64,000 nucleotides of DNA, taken from Paenibacillus sp. FSL H8-0537. GTDB lineage: Bacteria; Bacillota; Bacilli; Paenibacillales; Paenibacillaceae. The DNA lies in contig NZ_CP150290.1 of NCBI RefSeq assembly GCF_038051995.1, forward strand, positions 3,276,001-3,340,000. The letters are read 5' to 3'. This document shows positions 1-8,835 of this stretch, piece by piece (position 1 is the first letter of the stretch; every line of letters begins with the position of its first letter). The translations under genes and the position numbers were made by a program. The notes under the pieces were generated by a model. It made no database searches, was not told where the DNA came from, and was given only the letters and a program-made list of their open reading frames with translations.

Positions 1-641
1 TTTGGAGCCGCATTGTTTACGGCTCGCAAGTATCCTTAATCGTCGGAATTGGAGCCGTTATGCTGTCGGGCGCAATCGGAGCACTTCTGGGCTTGCTGGC
101 GGGCTTTTATGGAAAATGGGTAAATGCCATTATTATGAGGGTTGCCGATGCTTTTATCGCGATTCCAGCTATTTTGTTCATGCTTGTTGTACTCGCCGTA
201 CTTGGACCAGGACTTGGAACGCTAATCTTCGTAATTGGTGTCACCAACTGGGTTTCTTATGCGCGGGTTGTCCGCGGGGAAGTGCTCAGCGTGAAGGAAC
301 GGGATTTTGTAAAAGCTGCGCGAGCATTAGGCGCACGTAATGGACGGATTATTTTCACCCATATTTTGCCGAATGTATTGTCGTCCTTCATTATTATTTC
401 CACGATGAGCGTGGCAACGACGATTATTATGGAAGCGTCACTCAGCTTTCTCGGACTTGGCATTAAGCCGCCTGCGGTTTCCTGGGGCGGGATGCTGAGC
501 GATGGACGCCAATATTTGGCTACAAGCTGGTGGGTTGCTACTTTTCCGGGACTTGCCATTACGATTACGGTTCTAGGCGTAATCTTTTTCGGAGATTGGC
601 TTCGCGATATGCTGGACCCTCGCATGAAATCGAAGGAATAA
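1..641 (+). CDS. Dipeptide/oligopeptide ABC transporter permease, DppC/OppC type (5' partial)
   Basis: The reading frame is open from base 3, so the true start lies left of the window; the first in-window Met at 60 is internal. The visible part covers the last four or so membrane helices of a binding-protein-dependent permease. It contains the cytoplasmic EAA-like loop (KAARALGARNGRIIFTHILPN region, given here as positions about 310-370), which contacts the ATPase subunits. The glycine-rich LSFLGLGIKPP stretch and the ending LDPRMK are typical of DppC/OppC. The gene is followed 21 bp later by two ATPase genes, so it is the tail of a five-gene peptide-uptake operon whose binding protein and first permease are outside the window. 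Peptide class (di- versus oligopeptide) cannot be decided from the permease. Confidence 0.93.
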   Translation, partial: WSRIVYGSQVSLIVGIGAVMLSGAIGALLGLLAGFYGKWVNAIIMRVADAFIAIPAILFMLVVLAVLGPGLGTLIFVIGVTNWVSYARVVRGEVLSVKERDFVKAARALGARNGRIIFTHILPNVLSSFIIISTMSVATTIIMEASLSFLGLGIKPPAVSWGGMLSDGRQYLATSWWVATFPGLAITITVLGVIFFGDWLRDMLDPRMKSKE

Positions 642-662
642 GAAGGGAAATGAGGGAGCAAT

Positions 663-1637
663 ATGCCGACACCTTTGCTGGAAGTTAAAAATTTGCATAC
701 GAGCTTTAAAACAGATAAAGGCGTGATTCCTTCCGTAAACGGTGTAAGCTTCTCCGTCGAAGAGGGGGAAACGCTTGCGATTGTAGGGGAATCTGGCTGC
801 GGAAAAAGCGTCACTTCGCTGTCCATAATGGGACTCATCGCTTCTCCCGGTTCTATAACGGGCGGGGAAATTGCATTACAGGGTCGCGATTTGGTGAAGC
901 TCTCCCGCAAGGAGCTGCGGAAGCTGCGCGGCAACGAAATGTCGATGATTTTTCAAGAGCCGATGACATCGCTCAATCCTGTATTTACGATCGGCAATCA
1001 GCTGTCGGAAGTATTTCGGGTTCATCAAGGCTCAAGCAAAGCGGAGGCCAGGCAGAAAAGTGTGGACATGCTGGAGCGCGTAGGTATAGCCAATGCTTCC
1101 AAGCTGGTTCGCCAATTTCCTCATCAGCTGTCTGGAGGAATGCGGCAGCGGGTTATGATTGCGATGGCGCTCGCCTGTGAGCCGAAGCTGCTTATTGCCG
1201 ATGAACCAACAACGGCGCTCGATGTGACGATTCAGGCGCAAATTTTAGATTTGATTTCAACGCTCAGCAAGAAGCAGCAGACGGGCGTTATTCTAATTAC
1301 GCATGATTTAGGCATTGTTGCGGAGATGGCGGATCGGGTTGTCGTTATGTATGCAGGGGAAGTCGTCGAAGAAGCATCGGTCATCGATCTGTTTGCAGCT
1401 CCGAAGCATCCCTATACAGTCGGTCTGCTCGGTTCTTTGCCAAGAATGGATGAGCACAGGGAGCAGCTCGCATCGATACCCGGCATGGTGCCTAATTTGC
1501 TGGACATGCCAAGCGGTTGTCCCTTTCACCCTCGCTGTTCCTATGCAGGCAGCGAATGCACCGTTATTAAACCGGAGCTTGAGCGAGTTGGCAATGGTCA
1601 CTATGCGAGATGCCTGAAAAGCGAGGAGGTGTCATGA
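663..1637 (+). CDS. Peptide ABC transporter ATP-binding protein, DppD/OppD type
   Basis: 324-residue ATPase that energises peptide import at the inner face of the membrane. Visible motifs: Walker A GESGCGKS (residues 42-49), Q-loop IFQEP, signature LSGGM (156-160), Walker B LLIADEP (176-182) and switch His214 in LITHDL. The C-terminal CPFHPRC segment is the oligo_HPY extension specific to peptide/nickel transporter ATPases. The start ATG at 663 is preceded by a GAGGGAGC ribosome binding site. It overlaps the next ATPase gene at ATGA (1634-1637), indicating translational coupling. Family assignment is firm; substrate is inferred. Confidence 0.95.
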   Translation: MPTPLLEVKNLHTSFKTDKGVIPSVNGVSFSVEEGETLAIVGESGCGKSVTSLSIMGLIASPGSITGGEIALQGRDLVKLSRKELRKLRGNEMSMIFQEPMTSLNPVFTIGNQLSEVFRVHQGSSKAEARQKSVDMLERVGIANASKLVRQFPHQLSGGMRQRVMIAMALACEPKLLIADEPTTALDVTIQAQILDLISTLSKKQQTGVILITHDLGIVAEMADRVVVMYAGEVVEEASVIDLFAAPKHPYTVGLLGSLPRMDEHREQLASIPGMVPNLLDMPSGCPFHPRCSYAGSECTVIKPELERVGNGHYARCLKSEEVS

Positions 1638-2626
1638 TGAGCCAGAGCGACTTTAATGCTGCGCCCCTTCTGGAAGTGAAGGATTTACGAAAGTATTATC
1701 CCTTGAAACGGGGCTGGTTTGCGAGGGGGAATGAATATGTCCGCGCAGTAGATGGCCTCGATTTCACCATTAATCAAGGGGAAACGCTAGGCATCGTAGG
1801 CGAGTCTGGCTGCGGCAAATCAACAACGGGCGAGATGGTAGCGCAGCTGCTTGAGCCATCGTCTGGCGAGATATGGTTTGAAGGCAGGCGTCTTACGGGA
1901 ATGAATGAGCAGGACATCCGGCATGTAAGACGGGAGCTGCAAATTATTTTTCAAGATCCCTATGCCTCGCTGAATCCGAGAATGACGATTAAGGATATTG
2001 TCGGCGAGCCGCTTAAAATTCATGGCCTGGCGAAGGGGCGAGAGCTGCATAGCGAGGTAGTGGAGCTGCTGGAGACGGTAGGACTTGGTGCACATCAGCT
2101 GGACCGCTATCCTCATGAGTTCAGCGGCGGACAAAGGCAGCGGATCGGTATCGCTAGGGCACTGGCGCTTAAGCCAAAGCTGATTATTTGTGATGAGCCG
2201 GTATCGGCACTGGACGTTTCCATTCAAGCGCAAATTTTAAATTTGCTGAAATCGCTGCAGCAGAAATTTTCGCTCACTTATATTTTTATCGCCCATGGCT
2301 TGCCTTCGGTCAAACATGTTAGCGACCGCATTGCGGTCATGTATTTGGGGCGAATTGTCGAGCTTGCCGGTCGTGATGACTTGTTTGCGCGGCCGAAGCA
2401 TCCGTACACGCAGGCATTGCTTTCAGCCGTTCCTGTGCCTGATCCGACGATCCGCAAGGAGCGCATTGTGCTGTCCGGTGAGTTGCCGAGCGCTGTTAAT
2501 CCGCCGACTGGCTGTGCCTTTCATCCCCGCTGCCCTTACGTACAGCCTATATGCAAAATAGAAGCACCTGCCTTAAAGCCTTCCGGCTCCCGGCACATGG
2601 CGGCCTGTCATTTTCCGCTGAACTAG
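1634..2626 (+). CDS. Peptide ABC transporter ATP-binding protein, DppF/OppF type
   Basis: Second ATPase of the peptide importer, about 330 residues. It has [48 protein letters not shown] and the C-terminal oligo_[13 protein letters not shown] place the start at 1634 (or 1637) because GGAGGT at 1625-1630 sits just upstream; an in-frame ATG at 1610 lacks such a site and lies deep in the preceding gene. One oddity: after the switch histidine the usual AHDLSVVKH reads AHGLPSVKH, so the conserved Asp next to the His is Gly. The catalytic motifs are otherwise intact, so I expect function. The preceding ATPase keeps the usual HDL. The operon may continue into the peptidase gene 31 bp downstream. Confidence 0.94.
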   Translation: MMSQSDFNAAPLLEVKDLRKYYPLKRGWFARGNEYVRAVDGLDFTINQGETLGIVGESGCGKSTTGEMVAQLLEPSSGEIWFEGRRLTGMNEQDIRHVRRELQIIFQDPYASLNPRMTIKDIVGEPLKIHGLAKGRELHSEVVELLETVGLGAHQLDRYPHEFSGGQRQRIGIARALALKPKLIICDEPVSALDVSIQAQILNLLKSLQQKFSLTYIFIAHGLPSVKHVSDRIAVMYLGRIVELAGRDDLFARPKHPYTQALLSAVPVPDPTIRKERIVLSGELPSAVNPPTGCAFHPRCPYVQPICKIEAPALKPSGSRHMAACHFPLN

Positions 2627-2657
2627 ACAAAAGCTAAGATCAAGAGGAGGCGCTTAT

Positions 2658-4694
2658 ATGCCAGAGCCTAAACGCTTAATCGAGCCAGAAGATTTATATA
2701 GGTACAGCTGGGTCAGCGATCCGGCGATTCATCCGGTTACATCTTCAGTAGCTTATGTGTACAAAGAAATCGATCAGGATAAAAATGATTATAAGACGCA
2801 TATCCGCGTCGTAAGCATAGATGGCCGAGAGGATGCTTCATTAACGGATGGTCCAAAGGATTTTGCCCCAAGCTGGTCGCCGGACGGGCTGAAGCTCGGA
2901 TTTTTGCGGGTGAACGAAAATGGCAAGCAGGTGTGGCTGGCAGATGTGAGTGACGGCACGACTGTCCAGCTTACTTCGGCAAAGCAAGGGGTTGCCGCTT
3001 TCGTCTGGTCGCCGGATGGGAATGCAATCGCCTATACGAGCCGAATCAGCGAGGAAGAAGCGCAGGAAAAACGCTCGCAGGACGAAATTCGCAAGCTGGA
3101 AGGCCGCCGTGGCCGAAGCTATGAGCGGACGATTCCGAAAGCTGAAGGATCGGGCTGGTGGGACGGCAGATACAGCCAGCTTTTTCGGGTTGAGGTTGCG
3201 AGCGGAGCAGTGACGCAGCTTACGGCAGGCGCATTCAATGTGTCACAGCCTATGTGGACGGGAGATGGGAGCAAGCTTGCTTTTCTAAGTAAAAAGCTCG
3301 ATGATCCTAAGCTCGATGCCGATTTAATCTCTTATCAGGATTTGTTTACGGTCAGCGCGGCTGGCGGGGAGCTTTGCCGGATTACGAATCGTTCACTGAG
3401 CATCAGCGAGTTCAGCTTTTCGCCGGATGGCAGCACGATTGCTTTAATCGCTGAAGATCGCAAGTACGGCAGCGGAACGCAAAGCAGCATCTACACCGTG
3501 CTGAATACTGGGGGAACTCCTGTTGCATGGCAGGGGACGGATGTTCAGGTCGGCAATTATATTTTGAACGACATGCGTACGGCTGCTGTTAGGCCTGGTC
3601 CGTCTTTTGCTGCTGATGGAAAGAGTGTATTTGCCATAGGTACTTATCATGGACAAGCCCAGCTTTACCGGTTCAGTGCTGGAGAAGAGCCAGTGGCGGT
3701 CTCGCTAGGAGAACGCGACATTTACCAGTTCGCGGAAACGGGAGATGCCCGCTACTTCATTGTGTTATCTATGGATGCACATGGATCGGGCGAGCTTTAC
3801 CGCCTGGATCGGCTTAGCGGAGAAGAGCTGCGGTTGACGTCTTGGAATAAGGCGGCAATGGAGGAGCTGGACATCAGCTTTCCTGAGACATTCTGGTTCG
3901 ATTCCACGGATGGCGATCGCATCCAAGGGTGGATGCTGCGCCCGCCAGCGCTCCCTCAGGGCGCAAAGGCACCGCTGGTGCTTGTCATTCACGGCGGCCC
4001 GCATGCGATGTACGCGCCAACCTACAGCCATGAGCTGCAAACACTTGCTTCCGCAGGATATGCTGTTCTCTATGTAAATCCGCGCGGCAGCTTCGGCTAC
4101 GGACAGAGCTTCGCGCAGAGCTGCAGAGGTGATTTCGGGGGCGGCGACTACCGTAATTTAATGGACGCCGTTGACGTGGCGCTCGAACGATTTGATTTTG
4201 TCGATGCTACGCGCTTGGGGGTTATGGGAGGAAGCTATGGCGGGTTAATGACCAACTGGATCATTTCCCAGAATAACCGTTTCCAAGCTGCCGTGTCACA
4301 GCGCTGTATTTCGAATTGGCTTTCCTTCTATGGGACGAGCGATATCGGGATTTCCTACACAGAAGGCATTGTGGGAGGGAACCCTTGGGAGCAGCAGGCC
4401 TTGCTGCTGGGCAAATCCCCACTTACCTATGTAAGCAGCGTGAAGGCTCCGGTGCTCATTATGCACGGGGAACAGGATTTTCGCTGCCCGGTCGGGCAAT
4501 CGGACGAGTGGTACACCGCTCTAAAGCGGCTAGGCAAGCAAACGAAGCTCATTCGCTATCCCGGCTCCAATCATGCATTCCTCAAAAGCGGCAAACCTTC
4601 TTATCGCGTGGAGGCGCTTCGTGAAGTGAACGCTTGGCTGGATAATCATCTTGCCGCTGCTGGAGGAACAGGAGGAGTGCCAGATGAAGCATAA
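2658..4694 (+). CDS. S9 family prolyl oligopeptidase / acylaminoacyl-peptidase-like serine peptidase
   Basis: 678-residue cytoplasmic serine peptidase; no signal peptide is visible. The N-terminal two thirds contains repeated WSPDG-type segments (SWSPDG, VWSPDG, FSPDG) of a beta-propeller that gates access to the active site. The C-terminal alpha/beta-hydrolase domain carries the triad: Ser526 in GGSYGG, Asp607 in HGEQDF and His639 in GSNHAF. Length and order fit the S9C/DPP-like group. Start ATG 2658 follows AGAGGAGGC. Lying directly behind the peptide importer, it probably trims imported peptides; exact specificity (dipeptidyl versus acylaminoacyl) is not visible. Confidence 0.93.
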   Translation: MPEPKRLIEPEDLYRYSWVSDPAIHPVTSSVAYVYKEIDQDKNDYKTHIRVVSIDGREDASLTDGPKDFAPSWSPDGLKLGFLRVNENGKQVWLADVSDGTTVQLTSAKQGVAAFVWSPDGNAIAYTSRISEEEAQEKRSQDEIRKLEGRRGRSYERTIPKAEGSGWWDGRYSQLFRVEVASGAVTQLTAGAFNVSQPMWTGDGSKLAFLSKKLDDPKLDADLISYQDLFTVSAAGGELCRITNRSLSISEFSFSPDGSTIALIAEDRKYGSGTQSSIYTVLNTGGTPVAWQGTDVQVGNYILNDMRTAAVRPGPSFAADGKSVFAIGTYHGQAQLYRFSAGEEPVAVSLGERDIYQFAETGDARYFIVLSMDAHGSGELYRLDRLSGEELRLTSWNKAAMEELDISFPETFWFDSTDGDRIQGWMLRPPALPQGAKAPLVLVIHGGPHAMYAPTYSHELQTLASAGYAVLYVNPRGSFGYGQSFAQSCRGDFGGGDYRNLMDAVDVALERFDFVDATRLGVMGGSYGGLMTNWIISQNNRFQAAVSQRCISNWLSFYGTSDIGISYTEGIVGGNPWEQQALLLGKSPLTYVSSVKAPVLIMHGEQDFRCPVGQSDEWYTALKRLGKQTKLIRYPGSNHAFLKSGKPSYRVEALREVNAWLDNHLAAAGGTGGVPDEA

Positions 4695-5136
4695 AATGCA
4701 GCTGCCGCTGCCGTTAGCTTTGCTAGTTGAGAACTGCCGAAGCAGCGGTGAATCGGATGCGCATATTGTAGCTTGCATTAAAAGCAAGGAGTTCTCATCC
4801 ATTATGAATAGGACGGCCGAGCCATCAATGGCATTCGTAGAGCGGGTTCAGCTTGCGGAGGAGCTGCATATTGATTTGGAGGAAGCTTTCCGCAGCGGCT
4901 ATGAATTCGGCTTTTTGCATTTGAATGGTTTGAAGAAGCTGCTTCGGTTCCGCTTCAGCCTTCAAGCGGAGCGGGATTATAGCAGCGTGGATGATGGAGT
5001 GCGAGGTTTTGAGCTGAATGAGCACGCAGCAAATGAGCTGCAAGCGCTTATTCATCGGCAGTGGCAGGTCGTTCAAGACAGGGAAGCAGATGTAAGTGGG
5101 AGAAGCTTGTTTTCCATTCATTTAAAGCAGGAATAG
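4684..5136 (+). CDS. Hypothetical protein, 150 aa
   Basis: I do not recognise this family. The start at ATG 4684 is supported by GGAGGAG about 8 bp upstream and by an 11-bp overlap with the end of the S9 peptidase gene, so it is probably translated from the same mRNA. The product is soluble-looking, acidic to neutral, with an alternating Glu/Lys/Leu-rich helical pattern (for example AEELHIDLEEAFRSG) and no transmembrane segment, signal peptide or Cys motif. A strong terminator follows at 5161-5183, so this appears to be the last gene of the peptide transport/peptidase operon. Confidence 0.7.
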   Translation: MKHKMQLPLPLALLVENCRSSGESDAHIVACIKSKEFSSIMNRTAEPSMAFVERVQLAEELHIDLEEAFRSGYEFGFLHLNGLKKLLRFRFSLQAERDYSSVDDGVRGFELNEHAANELQALIHRQWQVVQDREADVSGRSLFSIHLKQE

Positions 5137-5160
5137 TAATGATTGGGGTATGGAGGGAAG

Positions 5161-5183
5161 GGCAGCTGATTAGCTGCCTTTTT
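5161..5183 (+). terminator. Rho-independent terminator after the peptide transporter/peptidase operon
   Basis: Perfect 7-bp stem GGCAGCT/AGCTGCC with a GATT loop, followed by TTTTT. It lies 24 bp after the stop of the last plus-strand gene and before a minus-strand gene. Confidence 0.85.
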
Positions 5184-5195
5184 CTACGGAATGCG

Positions 5196-6059
5196 TTAGT
5201 CCCGTCCCGCTTCATATAGCTTCTGCGCCAGCATGTGCGGCTCGGTTTTTGCGGTAGACAGATGGTCGCCATGCCCATATATAAGCCGGAATAAGCCCAG
5301 TCTGCTGGACATATGAGGATGCCAGCCATACATTTGATTATATTGTGGCATAACGTTATCTACTGTGAAGTACAGATAGCTTCTAGGAGTAGTGAGGCTG
5401 TAAAATTTTTTGAGATCCAGCTTTTCATAGGATGGGCCAGCTGGCTCTGGAGAAATTTGGCTGTACATATGTTTGGCCAGTCCTAGGCTTGCAAGATTGA
5501 CAAAGGTTTCCCGAAAAAAAGGAAAAGGCAGCATAATCGTATCATCCTTGGAGCTTTCTCGCAGTTGTTGAAACAGGGCCTGGGCGGCGGGCGGGAACTC
5601 GTTCGCGACCATTTCTCCGTCATTGAGCACGAAGGCGTTGAAAAATACGAGACGTTTCAGGCGGTCCGGAACAAGCTCTGCCACTTTTTGAACTAATGAA
5701 CCGCCAAAGCTATGGCCCACTAGGATAATTTGCCGCAAGTGATGGGCAATAATGTAATCTGCAATGGAGCGCGATAGCATCGCGTGGGTCACCGCTTTAT
5801 TCGTATCCTTGCCATGCCCAGGATACTCTGGCGTATATACCGTATGGCCCATTTTGCGCAATTCGGCGGCTGTTTCGTCCCAAAAGCTGGCATCCGCCCA
5901 AGCGCCGTGAATGAGCACAAAGGTAAGCGGCTGCGTAGGCTCTCCCGGCTGTGCTTTCACGTGAATCGAGGCATGATGAGGCTGGGCTTGCCAGCCATTC
6001 ATCGGATACGTGCGATAGTGATGGTGATTATGGCTTGCAAAAGTAGCAGGCATCTTCAT
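5196..6059 (-). CDS. Alpha/beta-fold hydrolase (esterase-like)
   Basis: 287-residue serine hydrolase. The oxyanion-hole strand reads VLIHGAWADASFW (about 48-60). The nucleophile elbow is GHSFGG with Ser117, and the likely catalytic His is 263 or 266 in GHGDHLS. The HGAWADASFWD signature and overall size fit the PF12697-type hydrolases that include salicylate/methyl-esterase and EstC-like enzymes. The N-terminus has a His-rich stretch (SHNHHHY) of unknown role and no clear signal peptide. ATG 6059 is preceded on the minus strand by GAGAGG. The gene is alone or co-transcribed with the solute-binding gene upstream; substrate is unknown. Confidence 0.85.
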   Translation of the reverse strand: MKMPATFASHNHHHYRTYPMNGWQAQPHHASIHVKAQPGEPTQPLTFVLIHGAWADASFWDETAAELRKMGHTVYTPEYPGHGKDTNKAVTHAMLSRSIADYIIAHHLRQIILVGHSFGGSLVQKVAELVPDRLKRLVFFNAFVLNDGEMVANEFPPAAQALFQQLRESSKDDTIMLPFPFFRETFVNLASLGLAKHMYSQISPEPAGPSYEKLDLKKFYSLTTPRSYLYFTVDNVMPQYNQMYGWHPHMSSRLGLFRLIYGHGDHLSTAKTEPHMLAQKLYEAGRD

Positions 6060-6159
6060 ATTCCTCTCAAACTAAGATGCTCCACTATATGCCCAGACTT
6101 GTAAATAGGTCAATGAACAGCAGGGCGAGCTGCCTATAGTAGCTCTGCTAGCCAGCTTC

Positions 6160-8001
6160 TCACTTGGCCGAGGCTGCAAGATGAGTATGAATATCTGCGA
6201 TCATTCGTTTATATTCCTCACTAGCGGCTAGAGAGGCTGCATAACGCTCCCATTCCTCAATCGTTGCAGCGCCCATAATGACTTTGATTTTAAATTGCGC
6301 CAGCTCATTGTTTAGATCGGCATATTTGCCTTGATTCCAAAAGCTGTTAAGCTGCGGCAAAGTCGTGTCAGCATAAGAAATTTTGCTCCATTCGGAAGCT
6401 GCTGCTTCGTAAGCGCTCTGTATGCTGGCAGGCAATGCTGCCACACTTTGGTTGCCCTTAAGCATATCTTTTTGCCCGAACAAATGATTGATGGCGGAAT
6501 AATCAGCGGCACCAAGCTCGGCGATTGTACCCCATTCGTTTTTCTCCGTCATTTCATAGCCGCGATTCAGCCAGTTCAGCAGCAGCTCAGGGTCGGTTCT
6601 CGACATGGTGCTAATGATGTACATCCCATTTCCCTCCAGCTTCCAAGGGGCAATCCTTGGGCTTGCTGAAGTAGCCTGGATGCCTGAGAGCGGCACCCAC
6701 ACCGCTTGCCCGGTTGAAAGCTGAGCTGCCTCAGTGACGCTCATGGCAGCAAGTCCTGTGAGATTTTCGCTCAGGCGGACTTTCGTCTGTTCGTCGCTTC
6801 TAGCCGCAAATTCTTTGTCTAATAGACCATCGCGATAAGCGCCGGCGAGCCATTTCAGCGCCAATGCTTGCTGCGGCTGGACGGCATGATCAATTAGCTG
6901 GCCATCTTTCATGGAGAAGCGGTCCGGGCTGCCTGTAAAAGCGTGCTCCACCCAAGATAATGTTCCAAGTCCGGCGTCATACGAATAGCCCGCTAATCCG
7001 ATTGTGTCGTGTTTTCCATTGCCATCCGGATCGCTAAACGTAAATTGCTTTAATACCTCATATAGTTCATCCATCGTCTTGGGCTGCGCCAGATTCAGCT
7101 TATCCAGCCAATCCTGCCTAATGGCTGGGAAGGGGGCGTCATGATGATCACTGGGACGGGCAATGCCATAAAGCTTGCCATCAATGAATCGCCTTCCTCC
7201 GGCATTATTGCCAGCAAGCGCCTTTAAACGTGGAAAAGCTTCCAGCTGTCCCGTCAAATCAACTGCCAGACTCTCCAGCAGCTCATCATTGTATTGGTAC
7301 GGATCTTCCAGCAGCATAATGGAAGCGGGCTGACCTGCGGCGAACATAACGGCCGTTTTTTGCTTATACAATTCAGGGTCAGCCAATTGCAGGCGTACAT
7401 CGACGTTCATATGCTCCTGCATATATTTGAGCAGCGGCATAGGTGGAGTTACCGTGCCGTCATTTGGTCTTGTCATTACGCTAAACTGGGGGAGAGCTTG
7501 CGGATCGCTCACAAATGCAGTTCGGTTGAAGGCGTCCCAGGTGACGCTCAGACCGGCTGCTTCCGCAACGGTCCTCAGCGGCAGCCAGATCATTTTTCGC
7601 TCCAGATAAGGTACGGATTTCAAAGGGCTAAGCGGTTTTCCGCCCAGCTCCGCCTCCTTGCGATTCGCCCAAAATACGAGCTTAGGCTTGCGTGGGTGTT
7701 CAGCGATTAGCTGTTTTTCAGCGGCGTGCCAGGTTATATGGTAACCGAGCCCCTCCAGAAGCGCTTTTCCGGGAATCATGATCGTTCCTTCTATCATTTG
7801 CGGAGGCAGGGGAAGGCTGACAGTCGTATTTTGAAAAGAGACGGAAACACGCGATTGCGCCGAATTATTTTCAGAAGCGGTATCGTCCGTCCATGGGCTG
7901 GACATGCTGGCAGAAACATCGGACACAGCGGTGAATGCGGTTACAGTGGCGACTAGCGTCAGGCCAGCGAGCTTTGTTGCGTGCAAGAAACGTCGTTTCA
8001 T
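6160..8001 (-). CDS. Secreted protein: copper-amine-oxidase-like (stalk) domain plus LplA-type extracellular solute-binding domain
   Basis: 613 residues with an N-terminal signal peptide (basic MKRR, hydrophobic core to about residue 30, VSAS cleavage site). No lipobox Cys is seen, so it is probably released or held by its domains rather than lipidated. Residues about 50-165 carry two beta-rich repeats with GTIMIPGKALLEGLG and KMIWLPLRTVAEAAG, typical of the copper amine oxidase N-terminal-like wall-binding domain. The rest resembles family 1 solute-binding proteins of the LplA group, including a DPDGNGKHDTIGL calcium-loop-like signature. Fusion of a stalk domain to a binding domain suggests a sensor or wall-anchored sugar-binding role rather than an ordinary importer partner; no permease genes are adjacent. 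Confidence 0.85.
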   Translation of the reverse strand: MKRRFLHATKLAGLTLVATVTAFTAVSDVSASMSSPWTDDTASENNSAQSRVSVSFQNTTVSLPLPPQMIEGTIMIPGKALLEGLGYHITWHAAEKQLIAEHPRKPKLVFWANRKEAELGGKPLSPLKSVPYLERKMIWLPLRTVAEAAGLSVTWDAFNRTAFVSDPQALPQFSVMTRPNDGTVTPPMPLLKYMQEHMNVDVRLQLADPELYKQKTAVMFAAGQPASIMLLEDPYQYNDELLESLAVDLTGQLEAFPRLKALAGNNAGGRRFIDGKLYGIARPSDHHDAPFPAIRQDWLDKLNLAQPKTMDELYEVLKQFTFSDPDGNGKHDTIGLAGYSYDAGLGTLSWVEHAFTGSPDRFSMKDGQLIDHAVQPQQALALKWLAGAYRDGLLDKEFAARSDEQTKVRLSENLTGLAAMSVTEAAQLSTGQAVWVPLSGIQATSASPRIAPWKLEGNGMYIISTMSRTDPELLLNWLNRGYEMTEKNEWGTIAELGAADYSAINHLFGQKDMLKGNQSVAALPASIQSAYEAAASEWSKISYADTTLPQLNSFWNQGKYADLNNELAQFKIKVIMGAATIEEWERYAASLAASEEYKRMIADIHTHLAASAK

Positions 8002-8090
8002 TAGTCATCCTCACTTTCGGTATAAATAATGGCAATAATTACTAGACGTAATTTAGGCCAAAAGGTTACCGCTATATTCGAAAGCTTGGT

Positions 8091-8160
8091 CATTAAAGCG
8101 GATTAAAGGGGATTAAAGTGAATGAATTCCGATTAAATCGGATTTATTCGGATTAGTCGG
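8091..8160. repeat. Seven 10-bp direct repeats in exact helical phase (consensus GATTAAANCG)
   Basis: Seven consecutive decamers begin at 8091, 8101, 8111, 8121, 8131, 8141 and 8151. They read CATTAAAGCG, GATTAAAGGG, GATTAAAGTG, AATGAATTCC, GATTAAATCG, GATTTATTCG and GATTAGTCGG. Five keep GATT at the same phase; the fourth is the most diverged. The array ends exactly where a good promoter begins (8161) and sits between divergent genes. A 10-bp period puts every copy on one helix face, as in arrays bound by activators or in intrinsically bent DNA. Confidence 0.7.
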
Positions 8161-8189
8161 TTGGAATCATGCCGAATAAATTTTATAAT
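8161..8189 (+). promoter_or_regulatory. Candidate sigma-A promoter for the gene at 8235
   Basis: Minus 35 TTGGAA at 8161-8166, 17-bp spacer, minus 10 TATAAT at 8184-8189. It directly abuts the 10-bp repeat array and gives a leader of about 40 nt containing TAGGAGGA before the ATG at 8235. Confidence 0.65.
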
Positions 8190-8234
8190 GGGAAGGGACA
8201 AGGCAAGTGTCTTTAAATATGTAGGAGGAAATGA

Positions 8235-8765
8235 ATGATGGAAAGAGCGAAGGAGCTGTTCCTTCAGCATTTCGGCAGCTTTATGAGCATGCGCCGGGAA
8301 GGCGTGTATGAAGCGTACAAGCAGTTCGAGATTGATAGGGAAGTAGAAAATGAATGGATTAACGAATGTATAGACAGCTGCACGAAGCAATTATCGATTC
8401 GAGATTGGGAGGCGGCGTCCTCGCTGCTGGCCATTGTAAAGGTGCACAGTGACGAGCGAGTCCTGCAAAATGTGGTTGCCTTTGTTATGAAGCAGCTAAT
8501 GAGTGCGGACAGCATCGTCAAGCTAATGTATGCGGAGCATTTGATTGAAATGGTTAAGGCGATTCGTCCAACGATTTCCGATGCCATTCGATTTGAGTCA
8601 TATGAAGCAGCGCTATATTTGCTGGAGGATATTATTAAAAAGCCGCTGGTCATTGATCCAGGACATGAGCTGTCGCTTTTTAAGCTGAGAGACAAGAGAT
8701 CGCTCAACAATCGCGCGCAAATCAGCATAGACACCATTAAAAACGACGGCTACTGGAAGGAATAA
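8235..8765 (+). CDS. Hypothetical protein, 176 aa, helical
   Basis: Not recognised. ATG 8235 follows a strong TAGGAGGA site (8222-8229). The sequence is soluble and almost entirely helical in appearance, with repeated amphipathic segments that might form HEAT- or TPR-like pairs (for example IRDWEAASSLLAIVKVHSDE and VVAFVMKQLMSADSIVKLM). It contains two Cys near residues 45-50 and no signal peptide. Its promoter region carries the phased 10-bp repeats, suggesting tight regulation. The hisA-like gene follows 70 bp later and could be co-transcribed. Confidence 0.72.
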   Translation: MMERAKELFLQHFGSFMSMRREGVYEAYKQFEIDREVENEWINECIDSCTKQLSIRDWEAASSLLAIVKVHSDERVLQNVVAFVMKQLMSADSIVKLMYAEHLIEMVKAIRPTISDAIRFESYEAALYLLEDIIKKPLVIDPGHELSLFKLRDKRSLNNRAQISIDTIKNDGYWKE

Positions 8766-8835
8766 CTACTGTAGAATATGTGTGAATAAAAAATAATACG
8801 AATTCATAATTCGACTCAACGATGGAGGAATCACA

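Noticed and set aside
2..340. Plus-strand ORF at the left edge starting MEPHCLRLAS
   Set aside because: It is a shifted-frame shadow of the permease gene, whose true frame (open from base 3) encodes conserved membrane helices.
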